A DNA stretch of 64,000 nucleotides, taken from Variovorax fucosicus. Its GTDB lineage: Bacteria > Pseudomonadota > Gammaproteobacteria > Burkholderiales > Burkholderiaceae_C. Within the stretch, counting starts at the first letter, position 1; each line of letters starts with the position of its first letter. The notes below the pieces were generated by a model. It was not told the DNA's origin and did no database searches. It worked only from the letters and a program-made list of their open reading frames with translations. The stretch is taken from the NCBI RefSeq assembly GCF_030316825.1, contig NZ_JASZYU010000001.1, positions 2,108,001 to 2,172,000 of the forward strand, given 5' to 3'. Shown here piece after piece: positions 46,115 to 54,396 of the stretch. The position numbers and the translations under genes are program-made.

Positions 46115-46585
46115 ATGAAGACTCAACAGCAACATCGCATCGCCGTCAGCGCCCTGTTTGCAGGCCTGCTCATCGCATCCGGCGCTGTGGGCGCCCAGAC
46201 GGTGACCGCACCGGGCGTCGGGGTCGGCGTCGGAGCCCGCGTCGACACCAACACGTCAGCCGGCACAACCGGTGCCTCGCAACAGGGCTCCGCTGGTGCG
46301 GGAGCCGGTGCGCGCACCGACGCCGCGGGCGTGTCGGTGCCTCCCACGACCGGCCTCACGAACACCGTGGGCGGCGTGGTCGGCGGCACGACCGGTGCTG
46401 TGGGTGGCGCCGCCGGTGGCGTGCAGGACAGCGTTGGTGGCGTCGTGAGCGGTGCAACCGGCGCTGCGAAGTCGGGCGGCGCAGCCGTCCGGAAGCAAGG
46501 TGCAGGCGCAGTGCAACCGGGCGCTGCCGGCGCTCGCGTTGATGGCAGCGCACAGGGCTCCGGCGCGCTCGGCGTGCAGAAGTAA
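46115..46585 (+). CDS. Secreted Gly/Ala/Thr-rich protein
   Basis: A 156-residue protein with a signal peptide cleaved after VGAQ (about residue 28). The mature part has low complexity, dominated by Gly, Ala, Val and Thr in loose repeats (TVGGVVGGTTGAVGGAAGGV), without cysteines. ATG at 46115 follows AAAGGAAAAC. Such proteins are common in Comamonadaceae as abundant extracytoplasmic proteins of unknown role. Single gene, with a stem-loop behind it. Confidence 0.7.
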   Translation: MKTQQQHRIAVSALFAGLLIASGAVGAQTVTAPGVGVGVGARVDTNTSAGTTGASQQGSAGAGAGARTDAAGVSVPPTTGLTNTVGGVVGGTTGAVGGAAGGVQDSVGGVVSGATGAAKSGGAAVRKQGAGAVQPGAAGARVDGSAQGSGALGVQK

Positions 46586-46596
46586 GTAACCAGCGG

Positions 46597-46620
46597 GCGG
46601 GTGCCGGTCAGCGCACCCGC
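46597..46620 (+). terminator. Stem-loop downstream of the secreted protein gene
   Basis: Eight-base perfect stem GCGGGTGC/GCACCCGC with an eight-base loop, 11 bases after the stop of the Gly/Ala-rich gene. No T-run follows, so this may be a transcript 3' end stabiliser or part of a rho-dependent terminator. It also lies just before mntH. Confidence 0.4.
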
Positions 46621-46667
46621 CGCTCCGTGCACAGCCGGCGCGGGCCGTCGCACCTATCATCGCGCGG

Positions 46668-47990
46668 ATGTTCTTTCCGCTGCCGCGCACCGCCACCGCG
46701 CCGTTCTGCCCGTCCGAGGTCAAGGGCAGTGTCACGGTCGACCCGGGGCTGCCGTTCCACCGCAAGCTGCTGCGCTATGCCGGCCCGGGCCTGCTGGTGT
46801 CGGTGGGCTACATGGATCCCGGCAACTGGGCGACCGACATCGAGGCGGGCTCGCGTTTCGGCTACGGCCTGCTGTTCATCGTGCTGCTCGCCAGCCTGGC
46901 AGCAATGCTGCTGCAGACCTTGTGCGTGCGGCTCGGCCTTGTCACGCAGAAGGATCTGGCGCGGCTTTGCCGCGAGCGCTATTCGCCTGCGGCCAGCCGC
47001 TTCCTGTGGATCGGCGCCGAACTCGCCATCGTCGCCTGCGACCTGGCCGAGGTGCTCGGTAGCGCGTTGGCGCTGCACCTGCTGTTCGGCATGTCGATCC
47101 CGGTCGGCATCGCAATCACGGCATTCGACACGGTGCTGGTGCTGGGCCTGCAGGGCGCCGGTTTCCGGCGCGTCGAAGCGATCGTGCTCGGGCTGGTCGC
47201 CACCATCGCAGGCTGCTTCGTGGTCGAGCTGGCCCTGTCGCAGCCGCTCTGGTCGAGCGCGGCGATGGGTTTCGTGCCGAGCCTCGAGCGGCTGCAGCAA
47301 CCGGGCGCGCTGTACCTGGCGATCGGCGTGGTCGGCGCCACGGTGATGCCGCACAACCTCTATCTGCACTCGTCGATCGTGCAAACCCGGTTGGTGGCGC
47401 CCACCGACGCCGGCCGGCGCGAGGCGATCCGCTTCTGCACGCTCGATGCGGTGATCTCGCTGTCGCTCGCGATGCTGGTCAACGCCGCGATCATGGTGCT
47501 GGCGGCCAGCGCTTTTCACAGCAACGGGCAACGCGAGGTCAACGACATCGCCGATGCCTACCGGCTGATCGAGCCGCTGGTCGGCAGCGCCCTGGCGGCC
47601 ACGCTGTTCGGCATCGCCCTGCTGGCCTCCGGCCAGAGCTCGACCTTCACCGGCACCATCGCAGGCCAGATCATCATGGAGGGCTTTCTGGATCTGAAGA
47701 TTCCGTGCTGGCAGCGCCGCCTGATCACGCGCGGGCTGGCGCTGGTGCCGGCCTTCATCGGCGTCTGGTGGCTGGGCGATGCGGGTGTCGGCAAGATGCT
47801 GGTGCTGAGCCAGGTGATCCTGAGCTTTCAGCTGCCGTTCGCGATGTGGCCGCTGATCCGCTTCAGCAGCAACCGCGCCCTGATGGGCGCCTTTGCGAAC
47901 GGCGCTGTCATCCGCAGCACGGCCTGGGCGCTGTTCGGCGTGATCAGCGGCGCCAACGTGTGGCTGGTCGGGTCGGTGCTGGCAGGGTAG
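46668..47990 (+). CDS. mntH: Mn(2+)/divalent-metal transporter, Nramp family
   Basis: A 440-residue proton-coupled transporter with 11 hydrophobic segments. The metal-binding motif GYMDPGNWATDIEAG in helix 1 and MPHNLYLHS in helix 6 are the Nramp signature; SGQSSTFTGTIAGQIIMEG is the conserved cytoplasmic loop motif. It imports manganese and possibly iron. The ATG at 46668 is used. No MntR box or riboswitch that I recognise lies in the 82 bases upstream. Its stop lies seven bases from the convergent gene's stop. Confidence 0.92.
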   Translation: MFFPLPRTATAPFCPSEVKGSVTVDPGLPFHRKLLRYAGPGLLVSVGYMDPGNWATDIEAGSRFGYGLLFIVLLASLAAMLLQTLCVRLGLVTQKDLARLCRERYSPAASRFLWIGAELAIVACDLAEVLGSALALHLLFGMSIPVGIAITAFDTVLVLGLQGAGFRRVEAIVLGLVATIAGCFVVELALSQPLWSSAAMGFVPSLERLQQPGALYLAIGVVGATVMPHNLYLHSSIVQTRLVAPTDAGRREAIRFCTLDAVISLSLAMLVNAAIMVLAASAFHSNGQREVNDIADAYRLIEPLVGSALAATLFGIALLASGQSSTFTGTIAGQIIMEGFLDLKIPCWQRRLITRGLALVPAFIGVWWLGDAGVGKMLVLSQVILSFQLPFAMWPLIRFSSNRALMGAFANGAVIRSTAWALFGVISGANVWLVGSVLAG

Positions 47991-47996
47991 GCCGAA

Positions 47997-48311
47997 CTAA
48001 ACCGCAGAAAAATCCGGGCAGGTCCAGTTCAGCAACTCGGCCAGCCGCCGCGCGATCCAGGTCGCCTCGGCCGGCGAGACACCCGATTCGGCCGACAGCA
48101 AGCCGTCGCGGATACGGTGCAGGATCTCGTCCTCCGACGGAACCGCCACATGGTGCAGCGTCTGCGCCTGCTCTATCAGATGCGTGGCCAGGTCTTCACA
48201 GAGCTCATAGCGCGCCCGCACGGTGCCGATCGGCTCGCTCAGCCGCTGCCGTGCGTCGGTATAGAGCGCGAAGAACGACGGCGGAATGTCGATCTGGTAG
48301 TCGTCCGACAT
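47997..48311 (-). CDS. Hypothetical protein coupled to transglutaminase-like gene
   Basis: A 104-residue soluble helical protein (MSDDYQIDIPPSFFALY, then ARYELCEDLATHLIEQAQ). No motif known. Start ATG at 48311 overlaps the stop of the upstream transglutaminase-like gene by one base (TGATG), so the two are translationally linked and probably act together. Confidence 0.75.
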   Translation of the reverse strand: MSDDYQIDIPPSFFALYTDARQRLSEPIGTVRARYELCEDLATHLIEQAQTLHHVAVPSEDEILHRIRDGLLSAESGVSPAEATWIARRLAELLNWTCPDFSAV

Positions 48312-49123
48312 CAGTCCGCCAGCACGGGTGGCGGGGCCGGATCGTCCAGCCGGTCGACCGTGACCTTCATCTCTGCCATCTGCAGCGGGCCGTAGTTCGA
48401 GACGAACGCCACGTCCGCGGCGTCGCGCCCGTACGCGATCACGATGCGGCCGCCGCGCGGCTGGTCTTGCGTGGCGTCGAAGGTGTACCAGCGCCCGCCG
48501 ATGAAGGCCTCGAACCAGGCATGCATGTCCATCGGGTCGAGTTGATACAGGTAGCCGACCACCATCCGCGCCGGGATCTTGAGCGCGCGGCACAGCGACA
48601 CGCCGACGTGCGAGAAGTCGCGGCAAACGCCGGCACCATGGCCCAGGGTGTCGATCGCGTCGGTGGTGGCATCGCTCACGCCGTAGCGGTACTCGAGCGT
48701 TTCGTGAATCCAGCTGCGGATGCGCTCGGCCTGCGGGTAGCCTGGCGCACACCCTTCGACGATCTCCAGAGCCCTGGCTTCCATCTTGTCCGAGGGGCAG
48801 TAGCGGCTCTGCAGCAGAAACTGAAGCACGTCGCCCGGCAGTTGCGCGACCGGCGTGGGTCGCGCGCTCGGCGTGACCTGGATCAACGGCTCGGTTTCCA
48901 GCTCCATCTCGACCTCGATGCGCATCTCGCCCTGCGGAATCGTCAGGCGCTGGCACAGGTTGCCGTAGCTGTCGACGTACTCGGTGGTTCGCACCCAGGG
49001 GCTCATTTCGTAGCGCTCACTCACCATCCATTGCGCGTCACCGCTGCGCGGGCGCAGCATGGCCACCACCGGGCAGTCGGTGGCGGCGGTCACTGTCATT
49101 GCGCAGCGTGCCTTGAGTCGCAT
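48311..49123 (-). CDS. Transglutaminase-like cysteine protease-family protein
   Basis: A 270-residue protein with an N-terminal beta domain and a transglutaminase-like core carrying a full triad: Cys in GVCRDFSHV, His in MDMHAWFEAF and Asp in TFDATQDQP. Bacterial members act as peptidases or transpeptidases, often next to circularly permuted ATP-grasp or alpha-E proteins, which are absent here. Start ATG at 49123. It precedes the 104-residue unknown gene on the same strand. Confidence 0.9.
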   Translation of the reverse strand: MRLKARCAMTVTAATDCPVVAMLRPRSGDAQWMVSERYEMSPWVRTTEYVDSYGNLCQRLTIPQGEMRIEVEMELETEPLIQVTPSARPTPVAQLPGDVLQFLLQSRYCPSDKMEARALEIVEGCAPGYPQAERIRSWIHETLEYRYGVSDATTDAIDTLGHGAGVCRDFSHVGVSLCRALKIPARMVVGYLYQLDPMDMHAWFEAFIGGRWYTFDATQDQPRGGRIVIAYGRDAADVAFVSNYGPLQMAEMKVTVDRLDDPAPPPVLAD

Positions 49124-49280
49124 GGAAATCCTTGAAGAAGAGGGGAGCTGCTGTAACAGATTCGGCTTCCGGTCTTATCGCACAAACATGCGACGCCGGT
49201 GTTCAAGCACTGCGCTGCCGTGAACTTTTACACGGACGGCGCGCCGCGGCTGGCTTACAAACACCGCTTCAGGTTCCAGT

Positions 49281-49562
49281 TTGCATTTTGAAAGAATTAC
49301 CTTGGACGCGAATCGCATTGCATTGATCGTGGAGGAGCCTGCTCCCGGTCAATTTTTCTGGGCCCTCCAGCGAAAGGAGTCCTGGCGCAAGGCGCCAGTG
49401 GAGCGCGCTGCGCGGCCGATGCCCAGCTACGGGCTGGCCATGCTGGCCGGCATGTCGGCGCTGGAAAAGCGCTGCGGCACGCCCTGCGGCCTTCGGCCTG
49501 GACGTCCGGCCGACGCGGCCGACACCGATTTCGGCCCGACGACCATTGCCGGCACGCTCTGA
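49281..49562 (+). CDS. Small hypothetical protein
   Basis: A 93-residue soluble protein that most likely starts at TTG 49281 (HFERITLDANRIALIVEEP), with AGG nine bases upstream; TTG at 49302 is an alternative and no ATG precedes residue 47. The first part is beta-rich and includes QFFWALQRKES; the second is Gly/Pro/Arg-rich. Resembles short Burkholderiales-specific proteins of unknown role. Convergent with dbpA across 20 bases. Confidence 0.55.
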   Translation: MHFERITLDANRIALIVEEPAPGQFFWALQRKESWRKAPVERAARPMPSYGLAMLAGMSALEKRCGTPCGLRPGRPADAADTDFGPTTIAGTL

Positions 49563-49582
49563 AGCCGGCGGCTTCGTTCGCA

Positions 49583-50980
49583 CTAAAGAAGCCGAACTTT
49601 CACGCTCTTTCCCTTGACCCGGCCGCTCGAGAGCTTTTGCAGCGCCTGTTGCGCGATGCGCCGGTCGACCGCCACGTAGGTCGAGAATTCGTTCACATTG
49701 ATCTTGCCGACCTGCTCGCGCGTGAAGCCGGCCTCGCCGGTCAATGCGCCCAACACGTCGCCGGCGCGGATCTTTTCCTTGCGCCCACCGACGATCTGCA
49801 AGGTGGCCATCGGCGGCTGCAATGCGCCTCCGCCCGCGGGCGTCAGGCTCGCCAGTTCATGCCAGTCCGATTCGCGGCCCTGCAGCTGCTCGATCTTGCC
49901 GACCGAACCCATCTCGTCCATGCTGACCAAGTTCAGCGCCAGGCCCTCGGCGTCGCCGCGGCCGGTGCGGCCGATGCGGTGGATGTGCAGCTCGGGGTCG
50001 GGCGTCACGTCGACGTTGATCACCGCTTCGAGATCGGCGATGTCGAGCCCGCGCGAGGCCACGTCGGTTGCCACCAGCACCGAGCAGCTGCGGTTGGCAA
50101 ACTGAACCAGCACCTGATCGCGCTCGCGCTGCTCCAGTTCGCCGAACAGCGCAAGCGCGCTGAAGCCCTGCGCCACCAGCACCTCGACCAAGTCGCGGCA
50201 CTGCTGCTTGGTGTTGCAGAACGCCAGCGTGCTCTCGGGCCGGAAGTGGTTCAGCAGCAGGCTCACCGCATGCAGCCGCTCGCTGTCCTTCACCTGGTAC
50301 CAGCGCTGGCGGATCTTGCCGGCCTCGTGCTGCACCTGCACCGTGACCTGCTGCGGGTTCTTCATGAACTGCTTGCCGAGCTGCGCGATGCCTTCCGGGT
50401 AGGTGGCCGAGAACAGCAGCGTCTGCCGTTCGGGCGGGCATTGGCGCGCGACCTTCGCGATGTCGTCGAAGAAGCCCATGTCGAGCATGCGGTCGGCTTC
50501 GTCGAGCACCAGCGTATTGAGCGCCTCGAGGTTCAGGTTGCCGCGGTCGAGGTGGTCCATGATGCGGCCCGGCGTGCCGACCACGATGTGCGCGCCGTGC
50601 TCCAGGCTCGCGGTCTGGCCGCGCAGCGCGACGCCGCCGCAGAGCGTCACGACCTTGATGTTTTCTTCGGCACGCGCAAGGCGGCGGATCTCGGTGGTCA
50701 CCTGGTCGGCCAGTTCGCGCGTGGGGCACAGCACCATCGCCTGCACCGCGAAGCGGCGCGGGTTCAGGTTGGCGAGCAGTGCGAGGGCAAAGGCGGCGGT
50801 CTTGCCGCTGCCCGTCTTGGCCTGCGCGATCAGATCCTTGCCGAGCAGCGCCAGCGGCAGGCTGGCCGCCTGGATTGGCGTCATGCGCGTGTAGCCGAGC
50901 TGCGTGAGGTTGGCCAGCGCCTGGGGCGTGAGCGGCAGGGTGCCGAAATCGTTGTCGTTGTCTGTGGAGAGCGTGGTCAT
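49583..50980 (-). CDS. dbpA: DEAD-box ATP-dependent RNA helicase DbpA
   Basis: A 465-residue RNA helicase that assists 50S ribosome assembly by acting on helix 92 of 23S rRNA. Motif I is AKTGSGKT, motif II DEAD, motif III SAT, and motif VI HRIGRTGR; the C-terminal about 75 residues (KIRAGDVLGALTGEAGF) form the DbpA RNA-binding domain that gives specificity for 23S rRNA. The ATG at 50980 overlaps the stop of the upstream MFS gene (ATGA). Helicases of this group are often cold-induced. Confidence 0.93.
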   Translation of the reverse strand: MTTLSTDNDNDFGTLPLTPQALANLTQLGYTRMTPIQAASLPLALLGKDLIAQAKTGSGKTAAFALALLANLNPRRFAVQAMVLCPTRELADQVTTEIRRLARAEENIKVVTLCGGVALRGQTASLEHGAHIVVGTPGRIMDHLDRGNLNLEALNTLVLDEADRMLDMGFFDDIAKVARQCPPERQTLLFSATYPEGIAQLGKQFMKNPQQVTVQVQHEAGKIRQRWYQVKDSERLHAVSLLLNHFRPESTLAFCNTKQQCRDLVEVLVAQGFSALALFGELEQRERDQVLVQFANRSCSVLVATDVASRGLDIADLEAVINVDVTPDPELHIHRIGRTGRGDAEGLALNLVSMDEMGSVGKIEQLQGRESDWHELASLTPAGGGALQPPMATLQIVGGRKEKIRAGDVLGALTGEAGFTREQVGKINVNEFSTYVAVDRRIAQQALQKLSSGRVKGKSVKVRLL

Positions 50981-52206
50981 GTTTGCATTGCCGGGAGGGG
51001 GGTTGGCAGCGCGGCGAAAGCCGTCGCGCCGAGCAGCAGCAGCGCCGCGATCGTCTGCGCCAGCACTGCGCTGAAAGGATTGAAGCCGTGCGCCGCGGCG
51101 GCCGATGCCACCACGCCGGTGAGCCACTGCATCACCGCCACGCCGAGGAACATGGCCATCGTGAGCACCGCCATGGCGCGGCCGGTCATGTGGGCCGGGT
51201 AGGCCGCCTTCACGTCGGCGTATTGCAGCACGATGTAGCCGGACGCAAGGCCGACCGCGATGGCTGCACCCACGTCGAGCCAGGCGGCGCGCGTCACCGC
51301 CATCGCACCGAACAGCGCCGCCACGACGAGCGTGAAGCCGACGATCCAGCGCCGGCGCGTGGCCGGACCGGGGTCGAGCCGGCCGAACAGCGGCGGGCCG
51401 AACATGCCGACCACCGAGACGATCACCGCGACATTGCCGCTCTGCACCAGCGAAAAGCCGTGCCGCTCGATCAGCAGCGGCCCGAGCCAGAGCCCGCGCA
51501 AGGTGATGAAGGCCGCGTAGGTGACGCAGGCGAGCGCGACGATGCCGAGTGTGTGTGGCAGCCCGAACAGCGCGCCGTAGCTGCGCAGCGCAGCCACCAC
51601 CGGCACCTTCACGGGCGGGGTCGTCGGGGCCGGCTCGCGCACGCGCCAGAAAATCACCGCCCAGGCCAATGCCGAGCAGAGCGCCAGTGCCCAGAAGCCG
51701 GTGCGCCAGGAACTTGCCTCGATCAGCCAGGCCAGCGGTGTGCCTGTCAGCAGCATGCCGACCGAGCCGATGCCCAGCGTGAGCCCCGACACCGAGGCGA
51801 AACGATCGGCCGGGAAGCGCCGTGCGATGAACACCGTGCAGACGAGGAACGCCGGGGCACAGCCGATGCCGATCAGCACCTGCCCGGCCACCAGCACCGG
51901 AAAGTTCGTCGACAACGCCGACAGCACTGCACCCGCGATCGCGAGCGGAAACGCGGCCAGCACCGTGCGGCGCACGCCATACAGATCGATCCCGATGCCC
52001 ATGAAGAGCTGCAGCGCGCCGAAGGCGAAGTGGAATGCGCCGGCAAAGAGGCCGAGCGCCTGCGCCGTGAGGCCGAAGTCGGCCTGCAGCCGTGGCGCCA
52101 TGATCGCGGCCACGGTGCGGTACGACTGGCTCAGCGCGAAGGCCGTGGTCAGTGCCAGCAGCATCAGCCAGGCTGCTGCGATGTTGTCGCGCTCGGAAGA
52201 CGTCAT
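50977..52206 (-). CDS. MFS transporter
   Basis: A 409-residue inner-membrane protein with 12 hydrophobic segments. The loop between helices 2 and 3 (GIGIDLYGVRRTV) is the usual MFS A-motif variant, and the second half starts near residue 210. Substrate unknown; cyanate/nitrate-type or drug efflux roles are possible. Translationally coupled to dbpA by ATGA, an odd pairing of a transporter with an RNA helicase. Its ATG lies 31 bases after the terminator behind infA. Confidence 0.9.
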   Translation of the reverse strand: MTSSERDNIAAAWLMLLALTTAFALSQSYRTVAAIMAPRLQADFGLTAQALGLFAGAFHFAFGALQLFMGIGIDLYGVRRTVLAAFPLAIAGAVLSALSTNFPVLVAGQVLIGIGCAPAFLVCTVFIARRFPADRFASVSGLTLGIGSVGMLLTGTPLAWLIEASSWRTGFWALALCSALAWAVIFWRVREPAPTTPPVKVPVVAALRSYGALFGLPHTLGIVALACVTYAAFITLRGLWLGPLLIERHGFSLVQSGNVAVIVSVVGMFGPPLFGRLDPGPATRRRWIVGFTLVVAALFGAMAVTRAAWLDVGAAIAVGLASGYIVLQYADVKAAYPAHMTGRAMAVLTMAMFLGVAVMQWLTGVVASAAAAHGFNPFSAVLAQTIAALLLLGATAFAALPTPLPAMQT

Positions 52207-52236
52207 GGCGTCGCTCTGTCTCTCGTTGTTGTTCTG

Positions 52237-52283
52237 GAAAAAGAAAAAGCCTCCAGCGCCCGTCGGAACGGGAGCGCGGAGGC
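52237..52283 (-). terminator. Rho-independent terminator behind infA
   Basis: On the minus strand, a GC-rich stem starting GCCTCC and ending GGAGGC with an internal CCCG/CGGG pairing is followed by TTTTTCTTTTT. This is a textbook intrinsic terminator 40 bases after the infA stop. It separates infA from the MFS-dbpA unit. Confidence 0.85.
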
Positions 52284-52295
52284 CGGATCGGCAGG

Positions 52296-52315
52296 GGCCA
52301 GCAGCACTGCTGGCC
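52296..52315 (-). terminator. Second stem-loop behind infA
   Basis: Perfect eight-base inverted repeat GGCCAGCA/TGCTGGCC with a GCAC loop, just before the intrinsic terminator on the minus strand. It may protect the 3' end of the infA transcript or assist termination. Confidence 0.5.
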
Positions 52316-52322
52316 GCACGCC

Positions 52323-52589
52323 TCAGCGACGGGGAGCGGAGGGGTTCGAAGGCGGCATCGGGCCGCGACCGTTCAGGTGGCGGAAAGTGATGCGACCCTT
52401 GGTCAGGTCGTAGGGCGACAGCTCCAGCGACACCTTGTCACCCGCCAGGATGCGGATGTGATGCTTGCGCATCTTGCCGCCGCTGTACGCGATGAGCTGG
52501 TGCCCGTTGTCGAGCGTGACGCGGTAGCGCGAATCGGGCAGCACCTCGGTGACTGCGCCGTTCATTTCGATCAGTTCTTCCTTGGCCAT
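52323..52589 (-). CDS. infA: Translation initiation factor IF-1, paralog
   Basis: An 88-residue S1-like OB-fold protein binding the ribosomal A site. The core ([24 protein letters not shown], then [20 protein letters not shown]) is typical IF-1, but it continues for about 16 residues in a Pro/Ser-rich tail ([13 protein letters not shown]), absent from standard 72-residue IF-1. Burkholderiales often carry a second infA in addition to the ribosomal-operon copy; this fits that type because no ribosomal protein gene is near. It follows the 81-residue gene and is closed by a strong terminator. Confidence 0.92.
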   Translation of the reverse strand: MAKEELIEMNGAVTEVLPDSRYRVTLDNGHQLIAYSGGKMRKHHIRILAGDKVSLELSPYDLTKGRITFRHLNGRGPMPPSNPSAPRR

Positions 52590-52646
52590 GAATGATTTAC
52601 CTCTGCGTGATTATCGTGAATTGGGCTGAAAAAGGCTTGAGGGATG

Positions 52647-52892
52647 TCACGCAGCTACAACGCGCGGAGCGGTGCGTTCGCGCACCCAGCCCAGCCCTTG
52701 TTCGGTGGCATAGCCCAGCGCCTGCGCGTGGCTGGCAAAGCGCGGCGTGAAGCGCATCACGCGGTCGTGCGTGCCGCTGCCACGGCCGGAGCGAATGGAA
52801 ACCGAGGCGGCGAAATCGCCGTTGTCGGTGTGTCGGATAAGGGGTGAAACAAGGTACTTGCCCACCGCAATGCTGTGTTGAATGATGTCCAT
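52647..52892 (-). CDS. Conserved small hypothetical protein, first gene of infA unit
   Basis: An 81-residue soluble protein beginning MDIIQHSIAVGKYLVSPLI with SVSIRSGRGSGTHDRVMRF in the middle. The basic, aromatic FTPRFASHAQALGYATEQG part resembles small proteins often encoded beside cold-shock genes in this family of bacteria. I know no function. ATG at 52892. It lies 57 bases upstream of infA and shares its leader and terminator, so the two form one transcript. Confidence 0.75.
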   Translation of the reverse strand: MDIIQHSIAVGKYLVSPLIRHTDNGDFAASVSIRSGRGSGTHDRVMRFTPRFASHAQALGYATEQGLGWVRERTAPRVVAA

Positions 52893-52962
52893 GAATTGCT
52901 ATGCCCGGTGGCCGCGACCGGCGCGGCTCACCCTGAAAATGTTTGAAAACGGCGCGCGCGGC

Positions 52963-52980
52963 TGCCGACGGAGGTCGGCA
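52963..52980 (-). promoter_or_regulatory. Leader hairpin of the infA transcript
   Basis: Seven-base perfect stem TGCCGAC/GTCGGCA enclosing a four-base loop, within the predicted minus-strand leader. In the transcript the loop reads CUCC, complementary to the GGAG of a Shine-Dalgarno, so it could pair with a ribosome-binding site or ribosomal RNA partner. Functional role is inferred from position only. Confidence 0.45.
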
Positions 52981-53149
52981 CGCAGGGCGCGAAATTCGCT
53001 TTACAAGACAGAAGGCAGTGGTGGCAATCATGGGCGCCCGGTCTGGCGCTCCAACGCACTGTGAGAGCCGGCTAGGGGAATCAGGGGCCCGGGAACCGGG
53101 CCAGCCAGCGGTATGACGAGATGTGCTTCGTCGTGTCAGCGAACCCTCG

Positions 53150-53155
53150 ATTATA
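53150..53155 (-). promoter_or_regulatory. Sigma-70 minus-10 box for the infA unit
   Basis: Perfect TATAAT on the minus strand. A GCAACA or TTGCAG element 16-21 bases upstream is a poor minus-35. It is the only consensus minus-10 in this intergenic region on that strand. Confidence 0.4.
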
Positions 53156-53280
53156 GCTCTTCTGGCACGAGTGTTGCTGCAAGTACTGTGCGAGCTCGCC
53201 GTGGCGGCCGATCTTGCGGCTTGCAGCATGGCGCGCCGCGGCGCACCATGTGTCTACCATCGCTTGCGAGGAGCAAGGCC

Positions 53281-54318
53281 ATGTTGCGCGATTTCGTGTC
53301 TTGTCTTCGGCTTCTGTCGCTCACCGTCGTAGCAGCCATCGCGACCGCCGCGCTGGCCGCGACGCCCGCCACCACGGCGCCACCGATCGCCTCCTACGAC
53401 ATGCTGCAGCGGGTGAACACCGCGCTGGTGAGCCTGCGCGTCGAAGCAATCCCGGGCGCGAACTCGGTCGAGAGTCTCGGGCAGTCGCGATACGGCTCCG
53501 GCGTGGTGATCGGCGACGACGGACTGATCCTGACCATCGGCTACCTCGTGCTCGAGGCGCAGTCGATCGAGGTGGGCACGCACGACGGCCGCAGCGTGCC
53601 CGCGCGCGCCGTTGCGTACGACCTCGCAACCGGCTTCGGCCTGATCCGCCCGCTGGTGCCTTTGCGCGGCGTGCAATCGGTCGCCCTGAGCAGCCCGGCC
53701 ACGCCGTCGACGGGCGACCGGATGCTGGTGGGCATCGGCGGCCGCGACGGTGGTATCGGCATGACGCAGCTCGTGAGCAAACGCGCGTTTTCGGGCTACT
53801 GGGAGTACCACCTCGACCAGGCCTTCTTCACCAGCCCGCCGGCACCCAACCACAGCGGCGCACCGCTGTTCAACCTGCAGGGCGAACTGATCGGCATCGG
53901 CAGCCTGTTCACCACCGACGCAGCCGGCAAGGGCCCGCGCAGCCTGCCGGGCAACATGTTCGTGCCGGTCGACCTGCTCAAGCCGGTGCTGGCCGAGCTG
54001 CAGGCCACCGGCAGCACCCGCGCCAGCCGGCGCCCCTGGCTCGGCCTCTCGTCCGGCGCGCTGGACGGTCGCCTGCAGGTGCTGCGCGTGAGCCGCGAAA
54101 GCCCGGCCGAAGCAGCGGGTCTGCGACCCGGCGACGTGGTGCTGGAGATCGATGGCGCCAAGGTCGCGACGCCGGAGGCGCTCTACAAGCAGCTCTGGAT
54201 GCATGCCGAGCCCGACGACGAGATCGAACTCACGGTGCAGCAGGGCGAGGTGGTGCGCAAGATCCGGTTTCGCGCCATCGACCGCATGCAGACTTTGCGC
54301 AAGCCCGCAGGCATTTGA
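53281..54318 (+). CDS. Trypsin-like PDZ protein with degenerate catalytic triad
   Basis: A 345-residue exported protein built like HtrA/DegP: signal peptide cleaved near residue 27, trypsin fold (70-235) and a C-terminal PDZ domain (RASRRPWLGLSSG to the end). In DegP the catalytic His is in TNNHV; here the equivalent stretch is TIGYL (Tyr88). The catalytic Asp is replaced by Gly118 in DLATGFGLI. Only the Ser remains, Ser192 in NHSGAPLFN. It should therefore lack serine-protease activity and may bind or chaperone periplasmic polypeptides. Start ATG at 53281 with GAGGAG upstream. Confidence 0.85.
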   Translation: MLRDFVSCLRLLSLTVVAAIATAALAATPATTAPPIASYDMLQRVNTALVSLRVEAIPGANSVESLGQSRYGSGVVIGDDGLILTIGYLVLEAQSIEVGTHDGRSVPARAVAYDLATGFGLIRPLVPLRGVQSVALSSPATPSTGDRMLVGIGGRDGGIGMTQLVSKRAFSGYWEYHLDQAFFTSPPAPNHSGAPLFNLQGELIGIGSLFTTDAAGKGPRSLPGNMFVPVDLLKPVLAELQATGSTRASRRPWLGLSSGALDGRLQVLRVSRESPAEAAGLRPGDVVLEIDGAKVATPEALYKQLWMHAEPDDEIELTVQQGEVVRKIRFRAIDRMQTLRKPAGI

Positions 54319-54396
54319 CGGCTGGGGTGTCGTCCGACCCCACGGCGACGGGGGTGTCGGCACAATGAGGCCATCACCCCGAACCGCTCGCCCACC

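Larger units (their letters stand above)
52893..53280. other. Intergenic region with long putative leader of the infA transcript
   Basis: This 388-base stretch lies between divergent genes. On the minus strand, a consensus TATAAT at 53150-53155 predicts a transcript start near 53143 and a 5' leader of about 250 bases before the 81-residue gene. Within it a perfect seven-base stem with GGAG tetraloop on the plus strand occurs at 52963-52980. The plus-strand promoter of the protease-like gene is expected near 53230-53260. No coding frame in this stretch is convincing. Confidence 0.5.

Noticed and set aside
53113..53280. Extension of the protease-like frame upstream of 53281.
   Set aside because: The upstream codons have no signal-peptide character, whereas ATG 53281 has GAGGAG and a normal signal peptide.
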